Assembly (NCBI GenBank): GCA_027858325.1
Contig: JAQICU010000056.1
Location: forward strand, 1-8,832
Source: Candidatus Cloacimonadota bacterium
GTDB lineage: Bacteria > Cloacimonadota > Cloacimonadia > Cloacimonadales > TCS61
Length of the DNA: 8,832 nucleotides
Direction: 5' to 3'
This document shows, one piece after another, positions 1-7,015 of the stretch (the stretch's first letter is position 1; the number at the start of each line of letters is the position of its first letter). Under the pieces are notes generated by a model, which saw only the letters and a list, made by a program, of their open reading frames with translations, made no database searches and was not told the DNA's origin. The position numbers and the translations under genes are program-made.

Positions 1-5
1 ATCTA

Positions 6-455
6 TTAGTTAAGCAATTCGATCAATTCATCAGCAGCTTGCAAAACAATTTCCGAAAACTCCTCACCAAATTTCACATTCTTTGGCTGAATTCCCAAAA
101 GATAAGTTTCCTGCTTGAAGAATTCTGATATCCTTTTTACTGAAATTGTGTGAGTATTAACAGTGAAGTCTTGGATATTTTCGATAGGTAGAATATCAAT
201 AAATCCGGGTTTCTCATCGAAATCTGTGCAATCGATCAGAATGAGAACATCGTGCTCAATTGAATTGATCTTCCCCACAAATTTTTCGATACCGCTTTCC
301 ACAATGAGAGTTTTTATTTTATTAGTTTGCATGATATTTTGGCAAATATAGATTCCGATTGCATCATCACTTTTTAAAGCGTTACCGATACCAACGAAAA
401 GAGTAGTTTTTATTTGGATGATTTTTTTTAATCTATTTGGGAAATCTTTATTCAT
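6..455 (-). CDS. [NiFe] hydrogenase maturation endopeptidase (HycI/HybD family)
   Basis: This 149-residue cytoplasmic protease would remove the C-terminal tail of the large-subunit precursor once nickel is in place. Family landmarks are present: GIGNALKSDDAIG at 22-34, with Asp31 matching HybD Glu16; LIDCTD with Asp75 matching HybD Asp62; and NTHTIS with His102 matching HybD His93. These three residues bind the nickel that triggers cleavage. LLGIQPKNV at 119-127 also fits the family. It lies 18 nt after the ferredoxin gene. Its ribosome site is weak (ACGGG 4-5 nt before ATG), suggesting lower expression than the structural genes, as suits an enzyme needed in small amounts. The N-terminus is about 15 residues longer than in HybD, with no better internal start. 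It ends in tandem stops, TAA then TAG. Confidence 0.93.
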   Translation of the reverse strand: MNKDFPNRLKKIIQIKTTLFVGIGNALKSDDAIGIYICQNIMQTNKIKTLIVESGIEKFVGKINSIEHDVLILIDCTDFDEKPGFIDILPIENIQDFTVNTHTISVKRISEFFKQETYLLGIQPKNVKFGEEFSEIVLQAADELIELLN

Positions 456-473
456 AAACCCGTTGAAAAAAAC

Positions 474-1079
474 TCAGATCAAATTCTCTATCTGAACTTT
501 ACGATTACAATTCGGACAAAGAGTACTGAACATATCCTTTCTTTTCAAACCATCCTGAATTTTGACATCTGTATCGTCAGCCATTTGCAATCTTTCATTC
601 AAAATGTTTAAGTTCATAATCGATGAATAAGCTTTGGGACCTAACTTTTCATGAATAAATCTCATATGATCTTTTGTGGTAATAATAGCACCGCAGTTAG
701 CACAGATAAGAAGCTCTCTCTCCTGAGTTTCAATGAGAGTACTCCGGTCAAAACAAGCGAGATCAAACTCTTCGTCAGAAAGCTTCACACCTCCTCCGGT
801 TATGCAATGCTCTTCGCATTTTCCGCAAAAAATACAGGAACCGTAATCGCGATAAATTGTTCTAATGCCGGTTTTAGAATCATCCACAAATGTGATCGCA
901 TTAGAAGGACAGACATTTGCGCAAGTTTCGCAGCCCACACAATTATCTTCATCTACAATAGGTTTGCCGCGATAGCCCGGGAACGGTTTGAAATCTCCGG
1001 CTGGGAATCTGGTTGTATAAGGTTTTGAAAACAGTGAAATTATTGCCTCTTTTAATTCTCGTAATTTTGGATATTTCAT
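474..1079 (-). CDS. 2x[4Fe-4S] ferredoxin-like hydrogenase subunit (NuoI/HycF/MbhN-like)
   Basis: This 201-residue protein has two [4Fe-4S] motifs: CVGCETCANVCP at 47-58 and CIFCGKCEEHC at 82-92, the second followed by Ile instead of the usual Pro. They match NuoI, HycF and MbhN, which take electrons from soluble ferredoxin and hand them to the small subunit. The N-terminal 40 residues (FPAGDFKPFPGYRGKP) fit the amphipathic membrane-contacting arm of this family. Unlike short family members it has a tail with CANCG at 126-130 and CPNC at 188-191, about 60 residues apart: a probable zinc or rubredoxin-like site. The tail and its metal are inference. AAGGA lies 9 nt before the ATG, which overlaps the mrpG stop. 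Its place after the Mrp genes matches the terminal position of mbhN in archaeal operons. Confidence 0.93.
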   Translation of the reverse strand: MKYPKLRELKEAIISLFSKPYTTRFPAGDFKPFPGYRGKPIVDEDNCVGCETCANVCPSNAITFVDDSKTGIRTIYRDYGSCIFCGKCEEHCITGGGVKLSDEEFDLACFDRSTLIETQERELLICANCGAIITTKDHMRFIHEKLGPKAYSSIMNLNILNERLQMADDTDVKIQDGLKRKDMFSTLCPNCNRKVQIENLI

Positions 1080-1402
1080 TTTTGAACATCCTTATAATCA
1101 TCGATAACTGTTTTATCCCAAAGTTTAGTACCAAAAATATATGAACCCCGTACTAGAGCATGTGCAGCTACAGTAGAAACAAAAAACAAAAGCGGTATTG
1201 CAATAAGTGCCTTCATCCCGATGGCTGAAAATCCATATTTAATGAATAAGCCAAAAAGAATACTGCAAGTTCCTAACGTAACCGATTTTGTAGCTGATTG
1301 CAGACGATTATAGACATCTGGAAGACGGATCAATCCTATACATCCGAACAGATCGAAAACGACTCCTATAATAAAAAATATTATGCTTATTGTATTACTC
1401 AT
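1076..1402 (-). CDS. mrpG: Na+/H+ antiporter subunit MrpG (MnhG/MbhC-like)
   Basis: This 108-residue protein has three membrane segments. The MnhG signature is IRLPDVYNRLQSATK at 25-39, with TLG at 42-44 and TVAAHALVRGSYI at 77-89 near the end. It completes the seven-type Mrp set (A in two pieces, then B to G), in the same order as in stand-alone bacterial mrp operons. The start lies within the last codons of mrpF (8-nt overlap), with a GGGGA-type site about 11 nt upstream. The TGA overlaps the ferredoxin subunit's ATG by 4 nt, tying the antiporter genes to the electron-transfer genes on one transcript. Confidence 0.94.
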   Translation of the reverse strand: MSNTISIIFFIIGVVFDLFGCIGLIRLPDVYNRLQSATKSVTLGTCSILFGLFIKYGFSAIGMKALIAIPLLFFVSTVAAHALVRGSYIFGTKLWDKTVIDDYKDVQK

Positions 1403-1655
1403 CTAATTTTTTCCCCGTTAAATATTTTGCTAAAGTTAACGTACCAATAAAGCCCAAAACTATCCAGGCAATAGCGATATCAATTAAGAATAACCTACCT
1501 GTTTTGATCGCTAGTAAACTGCAGATACCTACAACAAGAATTCCAAAGATATCTATTGCTACCATTCGATCTGCTATTGACGGACCAAAAACAACCCTAA
1601 AGAAACAAAAAAAACTCAATCCGATCAGGACATAAAGTAGTAGATTAATAATCAT
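1395..1655 (-). CDS. mrpF: Na+/H+ antiporter subunit MrpF (MnhF/MbhB-like)
   Basis: This 86-residue protein with three membrane segments belongs to the MnhF family. The signature is FGPSIADRMVAID at 23-35, with the conserved Asp35 expected inside the membrane, followed by two further hydrophobic stretches. In structures of relatives, MrpE, F and G form the outer Na+-related part of the module. The start overlaps the mrpE stop (ATGA) and has GAGGA 8 nt upstream. The end overlaps mrpG by 8 nt. It is of normal length for the family. Confidence 0.94.
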   Translation of the reverse strand: MIINLLLYVLIGLSFFCFFRVVFGPSIADRMVAIDIFGILVVGICSLLAIKTGRLFLIDIAIAWIVLGFIGTLTLAKYLTGKKLDE

Positions 1656-2137
1656 TCGAATATCCTCTTTAAATATTTTTCAAATCTTCCTAATATTTTA
1701 TCTGTGTAAACCTTTGGATCTTTACTACTCACATAGATCCAGTGAATATAAAATTCATCATCAATAATATCTACAGTTATCGTACCAGGAGTCATCGTAA
1801 TAGAATTTGCCAGGAACGTTTTACCGATATCAGTTTTAAGTGTAGTTTTTGTTTTTACTATTCCGGGTTTTATCGGCATCGAGGGGCTTAATACTCGATA
1901 AGCTACATCGAAATTGGCTTTGATACATTCCCAGACAAAAATGAATAAATAGACGATTATCCAGAAATATCTATGAGGTTGGAAAAACTTCTTGGAATCC
2001 TTCAGAAAACTTCTTCCAAAAACCAAAGATGTTATCAAAGCAGCAACAGCTCCCACAATTAAATTCGGTATTTCTATATTGAATGTTATCAAAAGCCAGA
2101 GAACAAAGATTATTATAAACAGCGTTACATATTTCAT
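1652..2137 (-). CDS. mrpE: Na+/H+ antiporter subunit MrpE (MnhE/MbhA-like)
   Basis: This 161-residue protein has two hydrophobic segments in the first 70 residues and a soluble C-terminal domain. The MnhE signature LANSITMTPGTITVDI is at 109-124, followed by FYIHWIYV at 129-136; this is the family's LANSIT.TPGT...D pattern. In Mrp and Mbh complexes this subunit sits at the periphery of the antiporter module and is needed for its stability or Na+ transport. AGGA precedes the ATG by about 8 nt. It starts 2 nt after the mrpD stop and overlaps mrpF by 4 nt (ATGA). Confidence 0.94.
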   Translation of the reverse strand: MKYVTLFIIIFVLWLLITFNIEIPNLIVGAVAALITSLVFGRSFLKDSKKFFQPHRYFWIIVYLFIFVWECIKANFDVAYRVLSPSMPIKPGIVKTKTTLKTDIGKTFLANSITMTPGTITVDIIDDEFYIHWIYVSSKDPKVYTDKILGRFEKYLKRIFE

Positions 2138-2139
2138 AT

Positions 2140-3687
2140 TTATATTCCTATTATCTTAGTTGTATAATAAGCTGAATTTATCAATACATCCACTGCCGGT
2201 TGTAGAAATATCGTCCTTACTTCCGGAATTATCAAAAGACTCATTATCAAACATAAAATTGAAAGCAATATCATTGAAAACGTCATAGAAAAAGGTACTT
2301 CCTTGATCTTTTTTTCTATCCATTTAGAACCATCATTATTGTAGAAAGTATATTTCTGTAATTTCATAAAGTAGGCAATTGTGATCACACTTACTAAAAC
2401 AGCCAGAAAAGCCAAAACATAATATTGAGCTTGAATTGCAGCGATAATGATTATCAGCTTACTAAAAAATCCATTGAATGGAGGAATACCGGATATTGCC
2501 AGAGATCCTATGAGAGATGTTCGCGATGTTATTGGCAGAACTTCAGAGAGTCCTCCCATTTTTCTCATATCTCTTGTTCCAGTCCGATATTCTACTGCTC
2601 CCGCACTTAGAAACAATAAGCTTTTAAAAATCGAGTGATTAAGAAGATGGAACAATCCACCTGTTATCGATAACGCTGCAACTGCCTTATTTCCACCCGT
2701 AACCAGAACAAGCATTCCAATTCCTAATCCTAAAACGATATATCCAATTTGACTAATACTGGAATAAGCCAGCATTCTCTTAATATCCCACTGCCCTATC
2801 GCAAGCAGTCCACCAATTATCATCGAGATCGTACCCAGCACTGTGATCGTCATTGATATTTCATATGAAAGTGGGAACATATTAAAGAACAAGCGGATGA
2901 TAACGTAAATTCCTATTGCTTTGATTAGAACTCCCGAAAGCATAGCAGAAATTGGAGAAGGTGCAGAAGAATGCGCATCAGGAAGCCACGAATGGAAGGG
3001 GAAGATCGCTGCTTTCAATCCAAAACCTGCTATCAGCAGAATAGAAATAAATTTCAGGAATACGTTTGTTCCAGCTTGAGAATTTACAGTTAATTGTCTG
3101 GAGATATCAGCAATGTTCAAAGTTCCTGTATTCCAATATATAAGAGCTATTGTTAAAAGAATAATTAGAGAAGCTATCCCTCCCAAAACCTGATATTTGA
3201 AGGATGCTTCCAACTGATGTTTCTCTACACCGAAGGCTACAAGTGCATAAGATGAGATCGCAGCAATTTCCAAAAATACAAAAATATTAAATATATCACC
3301 ACTAATAACAATCCCGTTCATTCCAGCTATCATCAAACTGAATAGAACATAGAACTTCCTTTCTGCCGTGTATTGCTTGGTGTAGGAAAGAGAATAGAAA
3401 ATTGCCAGGAATCCAACTAATGAGATGACCAACAATATAAGTTTAGTTAAACCATCCATAACCATATAAATAGCAATTGGAACACCATTTACTGGTTCAA
3501 ATCCACCAACCTTGTAGATCAATGATCCCTGCGATTTAAAGATGAAACTAAGCGAAAGATAGACCAAAAACAACATAAATATGGGTGTTATAAATTTATT
3601 TATGTTTTTGATGAACCTGCCCAGCATTGCCATTAAAAACGCACAACCTAACGGTATGATTACAAACAAAGGAATTAAAGAATTCAT
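2140..3687 (-). CDS. mrpD: Na+/H+ antiporter subunit MrpD (MbhH/NuoM-N-like)
   Basis: This 515-residue polytopic membrane protein is the main antiporter-type subunit. All landmark residues are visible: TM5 Glu140 in FNIFVFLEIAAISSYAL, TM7 Lys225 in GFGLKAAIFPFHSWLPDAH, Lys257 in SGVLIKAIGIY, the NHSIFKSLLFLSAGAVEYRTG region, and SGIPPFNGFFSK. These match the Glu/Lys pair needed for ion movement in Bacillus MrpD and NuoM/N. Length is typical and the protein lacks the long lateral-helix tail of the 609-residue relative upstream. AAGGA lies 7 nt before the ATG. The gene sits 3 nt after mrpC and 2 nt before mrpE. It is the best candidate for active ion pumping in this complex. Confidence 0.95.
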   Translation of the reverse strand: MNSLIPLFVIIPLGCAFLMAMLGRFIKNINKFITPIFMLFLVYLSLSFIFKSQGSLIYKVGGFEPVNGVPIAIYMVMDGLTKLILLVISLVGFLAIFYSLSYTKQYTAERKFYVLFSLMIAGMNGIVISGDIFNIFVFLEIAAISSYALVAFGVEKHQLEASFKYQVLGGIASLIILLTIALIYWNTGTLNIADISRQLTVNSQAGTNVFLKFISILLIAGFGLKAAIFPFHSWLPDAHSSAPSPISAMLSGVLIKAIGIYVIIRLFFNMFPLSYEISMTITVLGTISMIIGGLLAIGQWDIKRMLAYSSISQIGYIVLGLGIGMLVLVTGGNKAVAALSITGGLFHLLNHSIFKSLLFLSAGAVEYRTGTRDMRKMGGLSEVLPITSRTSLIGSLAISGIPPFNGFFSKLIIIIAAIQAQYYVLAFLAVLVSVITIAYFMKLQKYTFYNNDGSKWIEKKIKEVPFSMTFSMILLSILCLIMSLLIIPEVRTIFLQPAVDVLINSAYYTTKIIGI

Positions 3688-3690
3688 TTT

Positions 3691-4029
3691 TTATCCTTTT
3701 AGATCTTTAATCTTATTAATATCAAATGTTCCATATTTTTGGTATAACCTGATAGCTACTGCAAGAAGAAGTGCAGTTGTAGCAAGCCCGATCACGATAG
3801 AAGTTAATATCATTGCCTGCGGTAAAGGATCCACAAATTTGGCATTTTCAAATCCCTTTGTGATTATCGGTGCCGTTCCACCCTCTATGTAACCAATCAT
3901 GATTAAAAACAGATTTATACTATATTCCATGATCGCGATCCCGATAATTATCTTTATCAGATTTCTTTTTGAGACCACACCATATAGTCCCACCAGAAAA
4001 AGTACAAAACATAATATATATATTATCAT
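3691..4029 (-). CDS. mrpC: Na+/H+ antiporter subunit MrpC (MnhC/NuoK-like)
   Basis: This 112-residue protein with about three membrane segments belongs to the MrpC/NuoK/MbhG family. It contains the membrane-buried glutamate expected for NuoK relatives (Glu35 in GIAIMEYSINL) and the MrpC signature DPLPQAMILTSIVIG at 67-81. In the complex it lies between MrpB and the MrpD antiporter subunit, as part of the buried polar path. The start overlaps the mrpB stop by 4 nt and has GAGGTG 6 nt upstream; its TAA is 3 nt before the mrpD ATG. Length is normal for the family and nothing looks damaged. Confidence 0.95.
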   Translation of the reverse strand: MIIYILCFVLFLVGLYGVVSKRNLIKIIIGIAIMEYSINLFLIMIGYIEGGTAPIITKGFENAKFVDPLPQAMILTSIVIGLATTALLLAVAIRLYQKYGTFDINKIKDLKG

Positions 4030-4466
4030 TTTTTCACCTCGTCTTTATATACAACCAGAGCAATGAATATCGTAGCAATAGCTGCACAAACTTCGGCACC
4101 GACAACAATATTTTCTAAAGGGATAAAACCAGCACTGATAAGATTTCCTAATACTCCTTTTTCCATAAAATTTGCAAAGAAGACAACACCTCCGGATAAG
4201 AGAAGCCCTAATCCGGCAAGGATCAGGAAACCAAGGATTGCAGAACTTTCCAGGAATTCCAAACCTTCTTCTTCTTTACGTAATTTAGGAAGAATATTGC
4301 CATTTGCCAGGATCTGTAGAATAAATGCTCCAGCCATGATCACACCGCCGGCAAATCCACCACCAGGAGTGAGATGACCGTGCACGATTATATATAAACC
4401 GAACATAAAAATTACCGGACAGATGATCTGGCTGATTTTTTTTACGATTATTGTCATACCTTTCAT
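4026..4466 (-). CDS. mrpB: Na+/H+ antiporter subunit MrpB (MnhB/MbhF-like)
   Basis: From the preferred start this is a 146-residue membrane protein of the MnhB family. The diagnostic motif is HGHLTPGGGFAGG at 29-41, followed by further hydrophobic helices and a VVYKDEVKK C-terminus. It is a small structural and ion-path subunit of the Mrp module, corresponding to MbhF in archaeal Mbh. Start choice: an in-frame ATG at 4493 adds nine residues (MTKNEGNKI) but lies in repeat-like sequence with a ribosome site too close; ATG at 4466 has GAAGGA at 9 nt. A third ATG at 4457 has only AAAGG abutting it. Its TGA overlaps the mrpC ATG by 4 nt (ATGA), implying coupled translation. Translation from upstream is interrupted here by the repeat spacer, so this gene must start its own initiation. 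Confidence 0.93.
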   Translation of the reverse strand: MKGMTIIVKKISQIICPVIFMFGLYIIVHGHLTPGGGFAGGVIMAGAFILQILANGNILPKLRKEEEGLEFLESSAILGFLILAGLGLLLSGGVVFFANFMEKGVLGNLISAGFIPLENIVVGAEVCAAIATIFIALVVYKDEVKK

Positions 4467-4475
4467 AATCTTATT

Positions 4476-4481
4476 TCCTTC
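4476..4481 (-). promoter_or_regulatory. Ribosome binding site GAAGGA for mrpB
   Basis: GAAGGA on the minus strand ends 9 nt before the ATG at 4466. It favours that start over the in-frame ATG at 4493, whose only purine-rich sequence (AAAAGGA) directly abuts the start codon, too close for normal use. Confidence 0.6.
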
Positions 4482-4602
4482 ATTCTTCGTCATTCCTTTT
4501 CGGATACTTATAAGTCTTTGGCTTATTGGATATTAATCCTTCTACCTGAATTTCCAACAGATGAACAAGGAATTTCCAATTTCTAAATTTCTTCTCATTC
4601 AT
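4480..4602 (-). other. Possible 40-codon ORF inside the repeat spacer
   Basis: Read on the minus strand from ATG at 4602 to TGA at 4482-4480, this gives a 40-residue basic, hydrophilic peptide beginning MNEKKFRNWKFLVHLLEI and ending YKYPKRNDEE. GGAG lies 11 nt upstream, within the repeat. I recognise no family. The frame is made largely of repeat-like sequence, so chance is the default explanation; the points in favour are an open frame across almost the whole spacer and a plausible ribosome site. Confidence 0.15.
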
Positions 4603-4635
4603 TATTGGATATTCTCCATTCGATATTGGATATTC
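4494..4635 (-). repeat. Short-repeat spacer between the MrpA-C and MrpB genes
   Basis: This is the only gap of note in the operon. On the plus strand TATTGGATATT occurs three times (4524-4534, 4603-4613, 4624-4634); the last two copies extend to TATTGGATATTC and sit 21 nt apart. GAATTTCCAA occurs twice (4548-4557 and 4570-4579), 22 nt apart, followed by a run of AATTTCT-like units. The first minus-strand copy overlaps the stop codon of the upstream gene. I see no strong hairpin plus T-run, so a terminator is not supported. It resembles a dispersed intergenic repeat inserted in the operon, but that cannot be shown from one locus. Confidence 0.6.
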
Positions 4636-5170
4636 ATTTTTTTTCCTCTTTCTTCCCTTTTATCCTGAGAATAGTGAGAACACCGATAACAGCAGTGAAG
4701 AGAACTGTCGCTTCACCAAGTGTGTCATAAGCTCTGAAATCGAAAACTACCCCGGTTACAAGATTTGCACTTTTTGTATCTGCAGCACCATCAATATAGG
4801 GTTGTGCCATCCGCATAGTATCAGCACCAAATTGGTTTAGACATCCAGTAGCTCTATCGAAGATTAACACAAAGACAAGTGCCATTATTAACGTAATAGC
4901 ATAATAAACAGCTATCTTTGGTTTTAATTCCATCTTTGGGATATTCCTTTGAGTATTTTTGATTGTGGCTATCATTATGATAAGCGTTGCAACTTCTACA
5001 ACAACTTGTACAATTGCCAGATCCGGAGCTTGTAATAATAAGAAAGCTATAACCAATCCGAACCCAACTATCCCATATGAGATCACTGCTGAGAGTAGAT
5101 CACTTGCGTTCAAAGAATAGATCGAACCCAGGATCATTAAAACAAGGATGATGATTAAATAAAGTTCCAT
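4634..5170 (-). CDS. Fused MbhD + MbhE-like subunit (MrpA C-terminal equivalent)
   Basis: This 178-residue membrane protein joins two domains that are separate genes in archaeal Mbh. Residues 1-72 match MbhD/DUF4040: LLLQAPDLAIVQVVVEV at 44-60, with Asp50 and Glu59 conserved in the MrpA APDLAxTQ...VE motif. Residues 85-170 match MbhE: NLVTGVVFDFRAYDTLGEA at 136-154, the DFRxxDTLGE signature near the MrpA C-terminus. Together they form the part of MrpA that links the antiporter-like bundle to MrpB. ATG at 5170 has AAAGGGA 9 nt upstream, which overlaps the previous gene's TAA; the gap is 11 nt. The C-terminus is lysine-rich (GKKEEKK), cytoplasmic by positive-inside reasoning. The last two bases of its TGA belong to the first copy of the repeat in the following spacer, so the original C-terminus may have been altered. 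The gene looks intact. Confidence 0.9.
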   Translation of the reverse strand: MELYLIIILVLMILGSIYSLNASDLLSAVISYGIVGFGLVIAFLLLQAPDLAIVQVVVEVATLIIMIATIKNTQRNIPKMELKPKIAVYYAITLIMALVFVLIFDRATGCLNQFGADTMRMAQPYIDGAADTKSANLVTGVVFDFRAYDTLGEATVLFTAVIGVLTILRIKGKKEEKK

Positions 5171-5181
5171 ATATTATCCCT

Positions 5182-7011
5182 TTAAAATATCAGAATTATC
5201 AGCAAGATCAACAATCCTGCAATGTACCAGAATACATATCTGGGCAAAAATCCATTGTGCGCTCTGCTGAATATTTTGTTGAACCATAAAAATATATTTT
5301 TGAAAACATCATAGATATCGAACCATTTCTTCTCTGCTTTCTGATAAAAGAAGGAGAGGAATTTGAAATTCTTGATCGTTTGATAAAAATCCAGAGGAGA
5401 GAAATTGGTTTCATCCTGTAGCTTTTCCCCACCGATAAAGCTATCTGATACACGATGTTTCTTCATATTCCCATAAAGATAAATTAGGAAACCAACGACA
5501 ACCGAAACAAGTATGAGAATAGAAACACTTTGTGATTGCCAAATACCTACATAATTTAATTTTCCTGTAACAGGCTCAATCAGATATGGGATTACTAATT
5601 TCGCTGCAAATATGCCAAAACCAATACAAACAATTGCGATAAAAATTTGTGGTAGCCACATCAGGGAACTTACTTCTTTAACTTTTTCTAATTCCTTATT
5701 TCTTCTACCGAGATATATTCCTGCAATCAATTTTATGAAGCTTGCTAAAGTGAGAGCAGAACCAAGAACAGCTAACGAAAGCCAAACTATCCAGAGTTTA
5801 TTTGCCAGCCCAGTCCCATTTCCAAAATCAATGATTCCCTGATATATCATCCATTTCGAAAAGAAACCATTGAATGGTGGAATACCGGAGATAGAAAGAG
5901 CAAAGATTAGAGCTGCAAAAAAAGTTAATGGCATCATCTTAGAGAGTCCACCAAGTTCATCCAGATTTTCCTTTCCTGTTCTTTTTTCTACACTGCCGGC
6001 AGTTAAAAATAACCCACCTTTATAAAGAGCATTATTTATCATATGGAACATTCCAGCAGCTATGCCAAGAGGACTGCCCAAAGCAATTCCTGTTATCATA
6101 TATCCCACCTGTGAAACAGCGTGATAACCAAGAAGTTTTTTGTAATTGTGCTGAATAAGTGCCATCATTACAGCACCGATAATTGTAATCGCACCAATAA
6201 TTAACAACATTAGTGTAGCCCAATCTGTTAATTGAAAAATATCTTTACAGATCCTGACAAGAAAATAAATTCCCAGAAGTTTATCAAGTGAAGCTGGTAG
6301 GAATGCAGAAGAAGATGCCGGAGCTTTCTTTACGTAATCCGGCACCCAACTATGGAAAGGCATAGCTCCCGCTTTTGTAAAACTTCCCACAAGTAAACTT
6401 AGAAAAGCAATTATTCCTAATGTTCCCGAAGTTGCAATGTTGATCTCGGACATATTACAAGAACCCGCCATTTGCCATAGAATCCCAATTCCCATAATAA
6501 GTACAGAGTCAGACATTCCCACAAGAACCAGTGTTTTCTTTGCTGCTGAAGAGCTTTCTTCATCATAACCTTTTATCAATTTATAAAGTGTTAAACCTAA
6601 AATCCCCCAGAATATAATAAAAAGGATCAAGTTGTCAGCAAACACCGCACCAAATGCTGCACCCAAAGTTATCAAATAATATGAATAATAACCTTTTATA
6701 GCTTTATCTTTTGTAATGTATGAGAGAGAATAAAGTGCAAACAAGAAACCAAAAACACCAATGAATATGGCTATTAATTTACTAAGATTATCCACATTAA
6801 AAGTAAGATATTTGGTAACACTTGGGAAATTGAAACATTCTATATTTATCAAACCGGAATTCATTTTAAATACTAATATGGAAAAGTATAGTGTTATTAC
6901 CGAAATGAGTAAATTGATAATTCCCTTTATTTGTTTTAATGATTCCGGTATTAAAAAAAGAAATACACCTATTCCAATCGGTAAAAACATTAGATATTGC
7001 AAATTAATCAT
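5182..7011 (-). CDS. NuoL/MrpA-N-like ion-translocating membrane subunit
   Basis: This 609-residue, very hydrophobic protein belongs to the Mrp antiporter/complex I NuoL-M-N family. Visible landmarks are the TM7 lysine in SFTKAGAMPFHSWVPD (Lys213), ASLDKLLGIY with Lys244, the NNALYKGGLFLTAGSVEKRTG region, and SGIPPFNGFFSKW. At the TM5 position the motif is FWGILGL, with Gly136 where most relatives have a Glu. After about residue 520 comes a GGE-containing polar stretch, an amphipathic region and a final hydrophobic segment, like the lateral-helix tail of NuoL. With the next gene it makes up an MrpA-equivalent: this is the N-terminal antiporter part and the following gene is the C-terminal part. 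The start is 4 nt after the large-subunit TGA, with AAGG 10 nt upstream. Its place between hydrogenase and Mrp genes suggests it couples the two. Transported ion (Na+ or H+) is not readable from sequence. Confidence 0.9.
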   Translation of the reverse strand: MINLQYLMFLPIGIGVFLFLIPESLKQIKGIINLLISVITLYFSILVFKMNSGLINIECFNFPSVTKYLTFNVDNLSKLIAIFIGVFGFLFALYSLSYITKDKAIKGYYSYYLITLGAAFGAVFADNLILFIIFWGILGLTLYKLIKGYDEESSSAAKKTLVLVGMSDSVLIMGIGILWQMAGSCNMSEINIATSGTLGIIAFLSLLVGSFTKAGAMPFHSWVPDYVKKAPASSSAFLPASLDKLLGIYFLVRICKDIFQLTDWATLMLLIIGAITIIGAVMMALIQHNYKKLLGYHAVSQVGYMITGIALGSPLGIAAGMFHMINNALYKGGLFLTAGSVEKRTGKENLDELGGLSKMMPLTFFAALIFALSISGIPPFNGFFSKWMIYQGIIDFGNGTGLANKLWIVWLSLAVLGSALTLASFIKLIAGIYLGRRNKELEKVKEVSSLMWLPQIFIAIVCIGFGIFAAKLVIPYLIEPVTGKLNYVGIWQSQSVSILILVSVVVGFLIYLYGNMKKHRVSDSFIGGEKLQDETNFSPLDFYQTIKNFKFLSFFYQKAEKKWFDIYDVFKNIFLWFNKIFSRAHNGFLPRYVFWYIAGLLILLIILIF

Positions 7012-7015
7012 AATT

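Noticed and set aside
651..1028. Plus-strand open frame of 125 codons
   Set aside because: Lies fully opposite the ferredoxin subunit, whose cysteine motifs are clear. The composition is that of an antisense shadow and it has no family features.
4494..4635. Intrinsic terminator or CRISPR in the spacer
   Set aside because: No stable GC-rich stem with a T-run is visible, and the repeats are 10-12 nt, AT-rich and unevenly spaced, unlike CRISPR repeats.
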